This document shows, piece by piece, positions 38,918 to 54,718 of a stretch of 64,000 nucleotides of DNA. Each line of letters opens with the position of its first letter. Position 1 is the first letter of the stretch. The translations under genes were made by a program, and so were the position numbers. The stretch lies in assembly GCA_037903355.1 (NCBI GenBank), contig JBAJFE010000050.1, forward strand, positions 1,054,001 through 1,118,000. The letters are read 5' to 3'. The notes below the pieces were generated by a model that saw only the letters and a program-made list of their open reading frames with translations, was not told where the DNA came from and did not search any database. The stretch comes from Trichuris trichiura (lineage: Eukaryota; Nematoda; Enoplea; Trichinellida; Trichuridae).

Positions 38918-39163
38918 CTAGTTGACTGTAGATAAGTTGAGAGCCTTTGTAGGCTCCATAGATTTGTCGTGTAAACTTTCATTCAAGCGACCCCGAATCG
39001 CGGCGAAATGAAGAATAATGAAAGTACTTACAAATAGTGTCACTATCAGAAGTATGAATAACAAATGTTTGCTGGGATAGTAGCAAAATTGCTGTCCTAT
39101 GAATGGATATTTTTTTTGCTGAATGCCAAACGCTTCAAAAAACAATGGTGAAGAATTCGCCAT
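38918..39163 (-). CDS. Possible membrane-protein exon
   Basis: ATG at 39163 opens an 81-codon frame with one strong hydrophobic span (HLLFILLIVTLFVSTFIILH). A good GTAAGT donor lies inside it, right after LLIVTLF, so this may instead be the first exon of a type II membrane protein whose other exons I could not find. No family recognised. Confidence 0.3.
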   Translation of the reverse strand: MANSSPLFFEAFGIQQKKYPFIGQQFCYYPSKHLLFILLIVTLFVSTFIILHFAAIRGRLNESLHDKSMEPTKALNLSTVN

Positions 39164-39240
39164 TCATTTAACGGCAACAATGAGACAAAAAGTCGTAAAT
39201 GGGATAAAGTGTCAATATAAAAAGGATATGAAGAGTGCGT

Positions 39241-39866
39241 TCAAAATTTTAAGCCAAAAGTGCAGTATATATGTTTTTTTCTGTCTCTCATTAATGTGGG
39301 ACAGGCATTCCTGTAATGCTGAAGTTGGAAGGAGAACTTATAAATCGAGGGACCGTAATAGCGTCCAATAAACAAAGGTAAATAGTTCTCAAGTTCGACA
39401 ATGCAAAATAAGAATGAATGGTCAGCTACGAAGTAAATCTCTCGCTCTTGAACATATGCTGCTCTATTCATAATGATGGCAGCCGAAGCGGCAGCAGCTT
39501 CAGTTCCTTCTTCGTTCACCTGAAACAGGCGACTATACCGTAAAGGTCGAAAGTTTTTCCAAGTCCGCATGACTTACTTCAACCAATGCCTTATGCAAAA
39601 ACTCTGAAACGCAAAGTTAAGAATTTTGGGGCATTTCGCTAAAGTTTTTTTTGGAACAATCAAACATCTTTGTAACATTAAGCTGCTGTAAAGTTGATTT
39701 TACCTGAAGCGAATGCTCCAATTTAAATTTTGCTATCGTAACTGTCACCTTGCACGTGAAGCTCTCTTAAAACAGCTCCTGCAAGTCCTGATCAGTTAGC
39801 TTGTTTTCAAACTTCCCCTTTTGTTTTAAACAGTGCTCGATTCGTCTATATACCGCTTCCAGTTCC
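39241..39866 (-). pseudogene. Serpin remnant with in-frame stops
   Basis: The minus strand encodes the carboxyl part of a serine-protease inhibitor: VTIAKFKLEHSLQVKSTLQQ, NVTKMFDCSKKNFSEMP, FLHKALVE, then after a GTAAGT...TTTCAG intron the hinge and reactive loop VNEEGTEAAAASAAIIMN and the strand ADHSFLFCI...PLFIGRYYGP. Upstream, LTDQDLQELF is the typical helix before this region. Two TAA codons interrupt the collinear frame, at 39769-39767 and 39619-39617, exactly 50 codons apart; the second replaces the residue before (L)CVSEFLHKA, a conserved block with no room for an intron. No amino-terminal serpin exons were found above 39.87 kb. I therefore call a pseudogene; unrecognised splicing is the alternative. 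Confidence 0.7.
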
Positions 39867-41221
39867 CCCCAACTAAAAATCCTAAACGCCACTTAAACTT
39901 TCCAGTCGTACCATCCGACATCAAGCGTACTTTGCCGTTTTGGTCACTATCCCTCTCTTTGACGAATTTAAATATATTTTCAGATTTTTCCCAACATCTA
40001 TTTCGTTGTACCCAGTAATTTTAGCGGAAAATTCGGGCATTTTGTCAAGGTAAAGTTACACTTCCACAGTAAGCGTTTGTTGATTTTCAGGTTAGTAAAA
40101 GAATTAATTATCAAATGAAGTGAGATTCTGTTAATTCTTCCACCTTTTTGCGATCCAGTTGTCTAAGAAATGACTGAACCGAAAATCTAAAACCATCTTC
40201 CTATGCTGGAACACCGTAACCGCACCGTAGAATTGCAGAGAAAATTAGCCGCGTAAATCAGCAGCTCAAACTAGTTTTAGAATGCATAGATTACACCTTC
40301 GGTTGCGGGCGTTGTTTTTTTTTCATAGCGTTTAAAGAACATGCCTTCGTCATTTCTATAGGCGGGAACCTGTAGCGTTCAGTGATTTTCAATTCATAGT
40401 TTCATGAAGCAGCGGTACGTTTACGTTGAGCTCTTGCCGTATAAAAGATCAAGTAATGAATTTACGAAACTGAATTGGCAACAACAGTCTCTACAACGGA
40501 TTTGAGTAAGTAGTTTTCTTCCAAAACCGGTAGAGTTCAGAAATGCCAGCGATTACAAGATCCCCTATCCAATCTTGCCGCCGAGACAGTCAGATCCTGA
40601 TTCTATGTGTCGCATAGACAGTAACGTTGTCCTCTCGTTGTACACTGCCTATTTTGTGAGCAACAGATCACTTGGCGATAATCAATGATCCGGTATATTG
40701 TAGGATGACCTTTTTTCAATGTAGCAAAGAACACCTGCTTATGGAAGCCCATTGTAACCTATTTGCTACTCATTGGGCAGTGGGTTCCATGTCGTGGTTT
40801 ATCTGGCTAGGCCGGACTCTGAGCATAGGTAATTTCTCAAAAATCCGCAGCAATATCATCCTGTTTCGAAATTGCAGCGTTAGGCCAATTTTAAATGGTG
40901 CAAAATCAAACCGTTGATTTTCCTTCGGGAATGCGCCCGGCAATATACGTTTGAAAACTTTTTTCAGCGGTTTAGCAGCTTGCATCCTGCTTTTCAAGCC
41001 GCCGCGATTACTGCCGCATTAGCCAGCCGTATTTTTATGATTATACGGTATTCAATTGCACTGCCTACGTCGTTTCTTACTTAGCGTACTAGCGCGACCT
41101 AAAATGGCTGCCAAAAACTGAATCGCCACGTCAACATACGGATTACTGTCAAAGTTGAGCCTGCGTATCATGTTCACGGATTGCTACAGAAGTTTGTCAG
41201 GAAGTGGAGGACCGTTGGCAA
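39867..41221. other. Intergenic region
   Basis: About 1.35 kb between the serpin remnant and SMAD4. It might include decayed amino-terminal serpin sequence on the minus strand, but nothing could be aligned by eye. Confidence 0.4.
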
Positions 41222-45595
<4,374 letters not shown>

Positions 45596-47617
45596 AAGCG
45601 GTGGACGACGATGACAACGACGATGACGGCGGCGGCGGCGGTTCATGTATGACGAAACGATCATTCATAATATCACCTCACTGTCTCCCTTCCTCTTTCT
45701 CTCACCTCCGTTAAATACACTCGGTTTTACTGAACACTCTTTAAGTTGCACTTTCCTTTTTTTTAAACGCGCGCACGCAGAAACACCATATTATCGCTTC
45801 ATCGATGCGAAGTGACATTATAAGCAGTTTATCTCAAAATTGTTTCTACTCTTTTTTGCATATGTGAAAACATTTGTTTACAATGCTATTAAACGATGGG
45901 TGCAATGATAGCTTGTGCGGGGGCGCGCACCCCTTATCCATCCAGAGTAGCATGATGAGATCACGTGACGCTTTCTGTTCCCTTCCGTGCCAGGCACGTG
46001 AGTCATTCCTTTGTCTTGCTTATCTATAGTATTCCCGCCTTGTAGATCACTCAGTTGCCGCTGTCTCGGCCATCGCAGCCATTGTTGCTTCGTTGTGTAA
46101 CCCAAAGAGAAATGCTAATGATGCTGTCGTTTTGAGTATGCCAAAAAGAACCATTATGTACGCCTAATGGTTATTCGTGTTGATAGCGAGCAGCGCCAAC
46201 GATTATGGAACGAATTTACAACCGCTACTGACTGTTATCACCGTAAGAGTGGGCGCGCCAGTTGTAGCTTCAGGCGTATTTTGGCACGAAAGGTGTTTAT
46301 AACGATTTGCGCAAGCGGAAAAATGCCATGAAAGCGGCGGGATATCATTTTTTAGGTGCAACCGTAATTTCTGCCAATCGGGAACGTAAGAACGCGGATG
46401 GTCGAGCATCTGTGTGTAGCTCGCTTGTCCAACGTTGTTGGAACAATATTAATTCAACGAAAAAGCGAAACTACGCTTTCGATCAAGTCTCCAGCTGTTT
46501 TCTATGACATTTCCCTATTTGTGCAAATGGACGTAGTCAATTTGTCCCTGTAGGGTGCATGTTTCACAATTGAACCTGAGCACACAATTACCGTACATCG
46601 CTATTTGACGGGAAGTCACACTCGAATTATTCATTACTCATTTTGAGTTGAATCAGTAAAACGGTTCTTGTTTTTGTGTCCTACAGTCCCGCATAAGACT
46701 GAAACTTTAAGCGCGTAAAAGTGGTCCCTTAATTTAATCGATAGCCGCCGGTCACTCCCAACGGAAAAATGGCATTAAGCAATGTAATAACGACAAATGG
46801 TAATGCGTAACCTACGCTGAGGTTGCTAAGACCCTCGTTAAGAATAAATCGTCTATTTGCGAAACTGTAAGCAAGGAAGATGAATTTCATTGTAGCTCTG
46901 ACACTGCGTTTAAACTCGCAAAAGTTACGGAGTAGCGTAGCTTGGTAGCTGCTTAACTAAAGTGGAAAAGACAGCAAAGGTACGGGCGCAAGTTTATAAA
47001 AAACATTACCATTCAAAGCATATGTTCTATTGAGATAAAACAGTACTCTTTTGGAAGAGGATTTCCAACAGGATATACTAACACTCGTTCAAAAATGTGG
47101 AACAAATGCCTCAAGGGATAAATTATGAATGAATAAATTACCTGTGCTCCAGCGAGACTTCGTTTTCCAAATTAAACTTCCCGAAAGGTCGTCTGCATAA
47201 CGAAAGCTTCAGATAATAGAAGTCCAACTGGTTTATAGGGAACATCCTACTGTAAAATTCAAAAATTCAAATATTGAACGCCCTGTAACGGCGCCGCTCT
47301 TAATGTTTTGACATCACAACTACGGCTTAGGATGCTGACGTTTGAAAAAAAGGCTCACTAAGCGAGCATAATCTAAGAGTTAAGAATGCAACTGAAAATT
47401 AAATTTACCTTACCAAAAAAAAATAATAATTCTACTCAGCGTGCCTCGGCGTCACGGCTTTAACGTCAGCTGTTAATACTGAAACTTTCTTACACTTTTC
47501 TGCGAATTCGAGTAAAATCGAAAGTTTAGGTAACGACGCTTCATTGTACTTCGCAGCATTTACGCTGCCCATACGAGGAAACCACGTTTCGTGTATAGAG
47601 CGTTTCAACAAAAAAAA
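45596..47617. other. SMAD4 3' flank and intergenic region
   Basis: About 2 kb holding the SMAD4 3' UTR (a GAC/GGC-rich run at 45601-45645 follows the stop) and AT-rich sequence up to the Penelope-like insertion. No gene is supported. Confidence 0.5.
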
Positions 47618-47722
47618 AGCAAGAATTATTCTTGAAAATGTGGTTTCTTGGTACGGGAGCGTATGTTTTCATGATGCAAAAGTTTTATTACGAAATTTTT
47701 CCCGTTTAATGTGATAAATTAC

Positions 47723-47762
47723 TCCTGAGTTTTCGGGTCGACCGAGACCCGTCTTCAGCGGT
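47723..47762 (-). ncRNA. Hammerhead-like core in left terminal repeat
   Basis: Minus strand: ACCG, CTGAAGA, C, GGGTC-loop-GACCC, GAAA, then AACT in place of the self-complementary AGCT, and AGGA in place of the pairing CGGT. Core boxes and stem II are intact, but helix III and stem I are damaged, so this copy is probably inactive. Confidence 0.5.
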
Positions 47763-47855
47763 TGTGAGTTATGGATGTAACTTGTGCGCGTGACTTGTGT
47801 CTTCTGTCGTTTTCATGGTTTAAAGCGGGTGTTTCAAAGTTCTCTGTTTTGCATT

Positions 47856-50463
47856 ATGAAAACATACGCTCCCGTACCAAGAAACCACATTTTCAAGACT
47901 ATACAGGGTGTATACGGAACACCCCTCCTGTCAGCGGCCAGATATTTGGAGCATACACGTATTAAAGCGGGTCTTACTCAAGGCCAACTGACCTTCTTAC
48001 TGAAATGCAGAGACCACAGAATTCTACCGAAGTGCTTTCAACTAAAATGGGGTCAGAACGTGGATAGTCACTCAAAACGAATCCTATTTTCCGCTGGATT
48101 ATCTCTGCTCAAAAACGTTATAAGACAACACAGATTTACACTAGCGAATTTGAGAGCAAACTACAACAACACACTCAGTTACCTCAGAAACCAACTACAG
48201 AGAGCAATTTACGAAGCCTTGGTCAGACATGTGGATGTGGCCGCAGGAACAGTTTGCACGACACAAAAACAGGTATTAAAAAGGAAATTCGATAGACTTC
48301 AGGCGAGTTTCCCGGTGACTTCTCTAAATGTCTACAGCAATAGCTTACAAAGGACCACTGAGTCGGAACTAAATACAACAATAGTAAACCTCAGCTCCTC
48401 CTCTATAAGTGAAAATGAGAAGGCCATACTAAAAAAGGGACTGAACTTCGTTCCCACCCCTAAACGACCACCCATTCTCGATATCGTTACCTCAATTGAA
48501 GACAGCTTATCTTCGACAGACCCACAAAGAGCCAGACAGATTAAAAGCACTTTATCTACATTAATCTTAAATCACCGCTTCAACGCCACTCCTAACTTAA
48601 GTCGACATGAGATGAACTGCCTACATCAGCTTCGAAATCAACCGAACAGAATTATCACTAAAGCCGATAAAGGGAATAAAATAGTTCTACTAGACAGAAA
48701 CACCTACATAGAAAAAATGACAGCTATCTTAAGCACCAACAATTATGCCCCTTTACCCACTGACCCTACAGAGACTTCCCGGAAAAATCTTCGATCTCTC
48801 CTCATCACATATGCCGCTGAGACCAAAGAACCTGAAATCAGCAAAATGATAGCACATCTTAAGTTTGCATCGAACTTCAGACCCCCTGAGCTCTATGGTC
48901 TCCCAAAAGTACACAAACCAGGGATTCCAATGAGACCAATAGTCTCCATCCATTAATAGTATCACAAGTGAACTCAGTCGATACTTAGGAACGATCATCA
49001 AACCGCTTACTGGCAAAGAGCCGTCCTTTATCAAAAATAGCAAAACTTTTGTCAACGAAATCCGGAGTCACTACCTAGAACCAGATGAGACTTCTGGTTA
49101 GTTATGACGTAAAAGAACTATTCCCGAGCATCCCCATATCAGATACACTTGAGATCCTATACAATCTCCTCAATGCAGACACAAGTCTACCCACCAGAAC
49201 TAAACTAAATCCCTTTCACATTGTCAAATTGGTTTCCTTTTGCATGGAAGAAGGCAATCATTTCACTTTTGATAACAAGTACTACAAACAATCTAGCGGA
49301 GTACCTATGGGCAGCCCCTTATCTCCAGTATTAGCAGAAATATTTATGGAAAGCTTTGAAAGACAGATGTTCGCAACGGTAGACAGACACATAGCTCCAC
49401 GCCTTTTCAAAAGGTACGTAGACGACATATTCGTAATTATTAAAGCTGGAAAGGAAGAGCAATTTTTACAATTCCTCAACAACATCCGCCCGAACCAAAT
49501 CGTTTTCACAATGGAAAAAGAAGACAACAACACCCTACCCTTTCTAGACGCTTTAATTATTCGCACAAACGATGGGCTAAAAACCAGAGTATATAGAAAA
49601 CCCACGCGCACGGATCAGTACCTCAACTTTCATCACATCACCCCAGATCAGTAATGCGTGGTATCCTCTCCGGAATGATTGACCGAGCAATCAAATTATG
49701 CAGTCCTGAATATCTTCAACCAGAGTTCAACTACATTCGAAAAATTTTCTGCAAGAACGGATATCCCAGGTCCTTTATTAGCCAAGTATTCAACTACAAG
49801 CTTCGCAAACGTGAATCTAGTGCAGAAAACGCTTCGCACCAGCCTTGCTTAGTTATTCCCTATGTGGCAAGCTTAGGAGAAAAAATTACCCGGTTAGGAA
49901 GAACGTTAGGTTTCAGAGTCTTCTTCAAGAGCTCCCCTAACCTCAGATCAATTCTTCGCTCGGACAAAACAAAAATCCCAACAAACAAGAAGACAGGATT
50001 AGTATACGCAGTCGAATGCTTTTGCTCAGGAATTTATATTGGCGAAACGGGAAACACTTTAGAACATTGGTTTAATGAACATTTAAAAAAGCTTGCAAGT
50101 TACAACAATGCGAAGGCCCTGCTCAATAGCAGTGGCTATGGAACTAGAGAAAGAGGAAGACCAATTTTAAACCCGATAATCACCATGGAAAAAGCCAAAC
50201 AGGTCTCTGCCGTGGCAGAACATGCCACACAATGTAACCAAACGCTCAAACCAAAAGTCTTATCTTATGAAAAGAACCTACGATTAAGAAGAATCAAAGA
50301 AGCCCTTTACATAAGACACAACCTCACATACAACCGCGACCAAGGAGCAGATGTAAGTGGAATTTGGACAAATATAGTGACGCGTTACAACTGCTGCTCC
50401 ATAATTGGACGTGATACAAGAACATATGGAGCAAATGAAAGGAGAAATAATCACCGCACATGA
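47856..50463 (+). pseudogene. Penelope-like reverse transcriptase/GIY-YIG polyprotein, frameshifted
   Basis: The frame starts at ATG 47856 (MKTYAPVPRNHIFKTIQGVY) and is open to 48954. The amino part shows the charged, helical leader and FLLKCRDHRILPKC; then NRIITKADKGNKIVLLDRN and PPELYGLPKVHKPGIPMRPI are reverse-transcriptase blocks. The frame then breaks near 48950, near 49090 and near 49640; between breaks the protein stays recognisable (LVSYDVKELFPSIPI, SGVPMGSPLSPVLAEIFME, KRYVDDIFVIIK with the catalytic YVDD, NNTLPFLDALI). The last part (49654-50463) carries the GIY-YIG nuclease: GLVYAVECFCSGIYIGETGN and the EHWFNEHLKK helix. With three frame breaks this copy cannot make the whole protein. 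Confidence 0.88.
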
Positions 50464-50599
50464 AAAAATGCCAAAAACGGACAAATTACATACCATACAA
50501 ACAGAAGACCACCAACAAAGAACTTTAAAACACCCGCCTTAAACCATGAAAACGACAGAAGACTCAAGTCACGCGCACAAGTTACATCCATAACTCACA

Positions 50600-50639
50600 A
50601 CCGCTGAAAACGGGTCTCGGTCGACCCGAAAGCTCCGGT
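50600..50639 (+). ncRNA. Hammerhead-like core in right terminal repeat
   Basis: Plus strand: stem I ACCG, CTGAAAA, C, GGGTC-loop-GACCC, GAAA, self-complementary AGCT, C, then stem I partner CGGT. Stem I is a perfect 4-bp pair and differs from the solo copy at 7.1 kb by a compensated U-A to A-U change. The core has CTGAAAA, not CTGANGA, losing the essential G, so cleavage is unlikely in this copy. Confidence 0.55.
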
Positions 50640-50699
50640 GTTATTTAACACATTAAACGGGAAAAATTCCGTAATAAAACTTTTGCAGCAAGAATTATT

Positions 50700-51330
50700 T
50701 GCCTAAATCTGTCAGATGGTTTATTGAATGATTCCACGCTGAGAAAAAAATTACAAGAAAAAAAACCGAAAAACTCAATTAAACAATGCATACTGCTCTC
50801 CTGACCAAGCTTGTAACGAAAATAAAAATTTTGAGGTTGTATTGTTAGATGCTGCTTTCAGCACGCATGAACGTCTGGCCTAATGGACAAGGCATCGGTA
50901 TCCTAAATCGAAGATTGTGGATTCAAGTCCCGCCATGAGTGAAGCAGAGCTAACATGCATGGAAACTTCCAGTATGAGCTTTTGAATTGCTAGAATAAGT
51001 CTTGCCCACAGCCTTTCGTATAAGCGGATGAATTAAAGCTTTCAGGAGGAGAAAAAAGCAAACTTCCAATGGTGGTCATATAAGCAAGCGCGGTAAGCAA
51101 CTTCGATTAGCTACTCTCCGGTTAATGCCTTTTCTGATTACCTATCAAATGTATTGGCAGTAACCGGAAAGTTGGGTGACCATAATACTGATTTAAGTTG
51201 TTCGCGTAATATAGTGGACGTTCGTTTGAAAAGCAGTCGCTCAACAAGCATGAAAAGCTGGGGCATTTGCAAGCTTTACCTTGCCAGGAAACATTGCCAT
51301 AAACTAATTTATTAAAGTTATAAGTTAACA
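50700..51330. other. Intergenic region between retroelement and BUD13
   Basis: Contains the tRNA-Arg-like pseudogene (50869-50940). No protein gene is seen. Confidence 0.5.
50869..50940 (+). pseudogene. tRNA-Arg(CCU)-like pseudogene
   Basis: D arm GCCT...AGGC, anticodon stem TCGGT/ATCGA with loop ATCCTAA (anticodon CCT, Arg) and a TTCAAGT T-loop are recognisable. The T stem has mismatches and the two acceptor strands (GAACGTC, CATGAGT) do not pair, so it is probably not functional. Confidence 0.6.
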
Positions 51331-51376
51331 TTGAAGATATGATATCTTGGTACGGGACTGTAAGTTTTCATAATTG
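51331..51376. mobile_element. Remnant of a Penelope-type element end
   Basis: TTGAAGATATGATATCTTGG followed by TACGGGACTGTAAGTTTTCAT matches the outer left ends of the insertions at 47631 and 55908. Only the end is left; it sits next to the 3' end of BUD13. Confidence 0.55.
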
Positions 51377-51385
51377 TATTCATGT

Positions 51386-53327
51386 TCACTCGTACGTTCC
51401 GGCGGCCCATTTATAGTACTCCTCCTTTTCGGCTTGTCGGAGATTCTTTTGAGACAACAAACGGGTTTCAAAGCCATTTGATCTGTCGACTCCGTCCCAA
51501 CGAGCTCCCGGCGGAATGGAGAATCGATTGGGTAAGGCCAATCTCGCTTTGCTGCACTGAGGAGGTCCAGGATTTTCCCTTCTCCTCTTACGCATCATGT
51601 ATTCGTACATTGGGTCATCCTCGTAAAGCTGACTTTTCAAGTGAGCTTCAAGGTCTTCATCTCCTGCGTAGCGGGCTAGCGGTTTTTCAATTTCCTTTGC
51701 CATTTCTTCCAATTTCGCTTCCCGCTCTTTTACCTGCTTTACTCTAAACAGATGACGCCATTTAGGGAAGTTGGTTTTCGCTTCTTGAAAAACGTACCCT
51801 TTGCTCCAAACGGCGAAGCGCTTTTCCAATTCTTCCCTCAACGCCTTCTCTTCTTCTGTTTCTTTTTTGACGGTCATTTTCTTTCGCACAACCGGCTTTG
51901 CATCTCGACCGGACTTACTCGAAGACTAAAAACAACATGTAAAACTATGAGGCGAGTTGCAAAAATAAAAGTAAATACATAATTGCTTTCCACAGATTTT
52001 TCTCTCGCTGTTTTGGAGTGCCTATCCTTCGAAGATCGACTTTCGCTTCTCCGTGAGCTTCGTGAATGCGTAGAAGGGCTTCTGGAACTTGGAGGTGGAA
52101 CTGATGAATAAGCTTGAGCATCTATTCGCCCCTTTCTGGGAGGAGATAGGTCGGACTCCTCGCTATCGCGCCTCCTAGACCTTCTCTCAATGGATGGACT
52201 TCTGGACCTTGAAGGAGGTGGAACAGCGGCATAAGCATGAGAGCCAATCGGCGCCTTTCTGGGAGGAGAAAGATCAGACTCCTCACTGTCGTGTCTCCTC
52301 CTAACTGCCTGCCGCCTTCTTGGTGGTGAAAGATCAGCAGGTTCGTGCGACTTGGCAATGTTAGACGGTTCTTCCGCTAACACAGAATCCCCTCCCGGAT
52401 TAATACCATTTTCAGATTCAAAAACAGTACTCTTCCTGGTGATTACCGCCTCATGGTGAGACTCCTTTGGGCTTTGGTGCACTGAATGGTCTGCCAATCT
52501 ATTGGCGACATCTGGATCATCGTCTCTCTTCGACGGCACGGTGACAGCTATCTCTTCCGCGGAGGATGAACCACTGAGTACAGAAATACGACTGGAAGAT
52601 AAATGCTCAAAATTGCTCTCATCTTCTTTGCTTCCATCATCTGAAAAGAGCGTAACCTTGATTTCTGGCACAAATAACTCGAACCTACCGGAGATACGCG
52701 AATCGTGACGCCTCTTGCGCCTTTCGGACAGTCCCGTGTTCATTTCCGAAGAAGTTCCGCTAACTAAGCAGTAGAAGGAAATTAACACAGAATTTTAAAA
52801 AAAACTTCAAACTTTAAGCATTGCATACCGCTGGGCGCTTCCGTCCATCGGCTCAGAGAGAATTTGCCAAGCAAGCGAAGTTCGTCTGTCCTGTTGTTCT
52901 GAAACGTGAGCATCGGCTTGTCGTCGTCGGAAAATTCCTCTTCGGAATCAGGCTTCTTTGCCCAAGTTGGCTTTAGCACAACATCCTCAGCAATTATCTT
53001 TACGCTAAACAGAGAACGGCTGACAACATGTCGCAAAAAGTTAAGCTCGAATAGGGAAGAGCGTATTCGCAACATAAATGTAAAATTCTTCTCCCAAACT
53101 AAAACGCGTTTTTTATACGAAAAATTGTACCTTGAAAGGAGCGGATTTTGCTTAAGCAAAGAACGCCAGTGCGCATTTGTTCCGCGCAGCTTTATTTCAG
53201 AAGATAATGGACATTTTTGGCAAGCGATCACTTACCGGCAGACATTTTCCTTTCGCTCCTTTTTGGTAGCCTTTTTAGGCTTTTTTTGCCCCGATTCGTA
53301 GCGTTTCAAGTATTCTTTCAAAGACAT
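51386..53327 (-). CDS. BUD13: BUD13 (RES complex splicing factor)
   Basis: Four exons (53327-53236, 53004-52829, 52763 to 51979 or 51994, 51925-51386) give about 525-530 residues. BUD13 is part of the RES complex that binds activated spliceosomes and retains unspliced pre-mRNA. The start MSLKEYLKRYESGQKKPKK is the family's amino signature; KIIAEDVVLKPTW follows. The middle is a low-complexity Arg/Ser region with the repeated family unit RRHDSEESDLSPPRK. The conserved carboxyl end has GYVFQEAK, EIEKPLARYAGDEDLEAHLK and LPNRFSIPPGARWDGVDRSN-GFE before the tail. Two alternative donors (GTGGAA or GTATTT) of exon 3 differ by 15 nt, both in frame. The stop lies about 10 bp from a retroelement remnant. 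Confidence 0.95.
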
Positions 53328-54271
53328 CGATAAACTTTTCTTTCCGCTTTTCTACTCTACGAAAACAAGCGATACGCTTTCATGAAGCATACGAGCTTCT
53401 TATTGATCTGCAGGTACTATGGCCTACATAATCAATAAATATGCGTTACGCCTATTTTTAAAAAATATCACACCCTTAAATATTGACAACATCAGTATCG
53501 CATTTGTTTAAAATTGTTTTCGGTATTTTATTCGTTTTAACTTTACATGCAACTGACTTAAGTGCAAGGCAGCGACATGTGCACATTTTGAAAATTACCC
53601 GTGGCAAGAACGAAGCTGCTAATTCACATTTAATAGCGCCGACTGGCAATCCTTTTCTTGAAGTCTTTATTGAGGCGCGGAACAGACGCAAAGAAGTCAC
53701 GTCCATCCTGTCATACCCTGAACGCTCAGAACTTCCCTTGTTATCAAATCCTGATCGTCCGGGAAGTCATTTTCGCTTCTGTAGCTTAGAACCTTATTTT
53801 CCATACTGTATTAGTCTGCGACGTAACGCTGAATGTTTCTCTTGCCTTTTTATTTCGAAAACGTTTCGGTTGAAGTTAACTGTGCCTAAACTTTAATTAT
53901 TCGTTATTTTATTGCTTCTAAGAACGGCCCGTTCCGTTGCCTTCTGTTCCGACAATGATTCTTAAGGCTAATAAGGCATTGATATTGGAGACAGGCTAAT
54001 TCCTAATATTCCTTTCCTCCTTTTTCTCAGATCATTCTTTTTGCAGTTGGCTGATCAATCCAATTAGAAAAACGAGTCTTAACTTTTTTACGCATTGTTG
54101 CAATATTTTTTCTCCAGCGCGACGTTTCAGGTAGTTTGTGCAGTTCTGATTCCGCGTGTACCTATTTTTTAATCTTTAAAATCCCTTATGGAGGCACCCA
54201 GTATTGAGGTCCTTATATTGAAGTGCAAACGAAATTTAGATCCCATAGGGTTATTTAGATTTACAAGCATC
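53328..54271. other. Intergenic region BUD13 - tRNA-Arg
   Basis: An open frame of 137 codons on the plus strand (53483-53896) begins at TTG without an ATG and has no recognised domain; I do not call it. Nothing else is seen. Confidence 0.45.
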
Positions 54272-54344
54272 GGCCGCGTGGCGTAATGGATAACGCGTCT
54301 GACTTCGGATCAGAAGATTGCAGGTTCGAGTCCTGCCGCGGTCG
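54272..54344 (+). tRNA. tRNA-Arg (anticodon UCG)
   Basis: A complete 73-nt cloverleaf: acceptor GGCCGCG/CGCGGTC with one G-U pair, D stem GCGT/ACGC, anticodon stem TCTGA/TCAGA with loop CTTCGGA (anticodon TCG, reading CGA), T arm GCAGG-TTCGAGT-CCTGC, discriminator G. No intron. A TTTTCTTTT run just downstream fits an RNA polymerase III terminator. Confidence 0.96.
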
Positions 54345-54718
54345 GTTTTCTTTTCACTCGCTTATTTATGAAATATTGGAACATGACTACAGGCTATTCT
54401 TCTTTCTCGTTTAGATGACTCTTTGATGTGTCCCGAGTTCTGAATATCGACTGTCCTGATCACGGGTCACCCATTCGAGGACTTGTAAGTCTAACGGATC
54501 CGACTAGCATTCACTGATAATGGCTGTGATAACATGGGGCTTCATGCGATAAGGTCGCCTTGCGATATTTGTTTAACCTACTTAGCCCGTCCTGCATGGC
54601 AGCACGTGTCAGACTGGATCGTGAAAGCGTTTAGGCTTAGCATAAGCATTGGAATCTACAACACTCCGTGAGCGTGAACTGTTTTTCGAACTTTTGTCTT
54701 CATTCGTCAATTCTCACA
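54345..54718. other. Spacer tRNA-Arg - CAD
   Basis: About 370 bp that should contain the CAD promoter and 5' UTR. No clear element identified. Confidence 0.45.

Larger units (their letters stand above)
47631..50686 (+). mobile_element. Penelope-like retroelement with terminal inverted repeats
   Basis: A 3.06-kb insertion flanked by a perfect 13-bp direct repeat, AGCAAGAATTATT (47618-47630 and 50687-50699). About 170 bp at the left (from 47674) is repeated in inverse orientation at the right (about 50512-50686), and each copy contains a hammerhead-like core. Further out on the left, 47631-47678 is an inverted copy of 47850-47897, the start of the reading frame. The interior encodes a Penelope-type reverse transcriptase with a GIY-YIG nuclease, now frameshifted. 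Penelope-like elements often carry such partial repeated ends. Confidence 0.9.

Noticed and set aside
40770..40997. Minus-strand open frame considered as an amino-terminal serpin exon
   Set aside because: No serpin helix motif could be aligned.
53483..53896. 137-codon plus-strand open frame
   Set aside because: No ATG start, an alternative frame is open on the other strand, no domain recognised.
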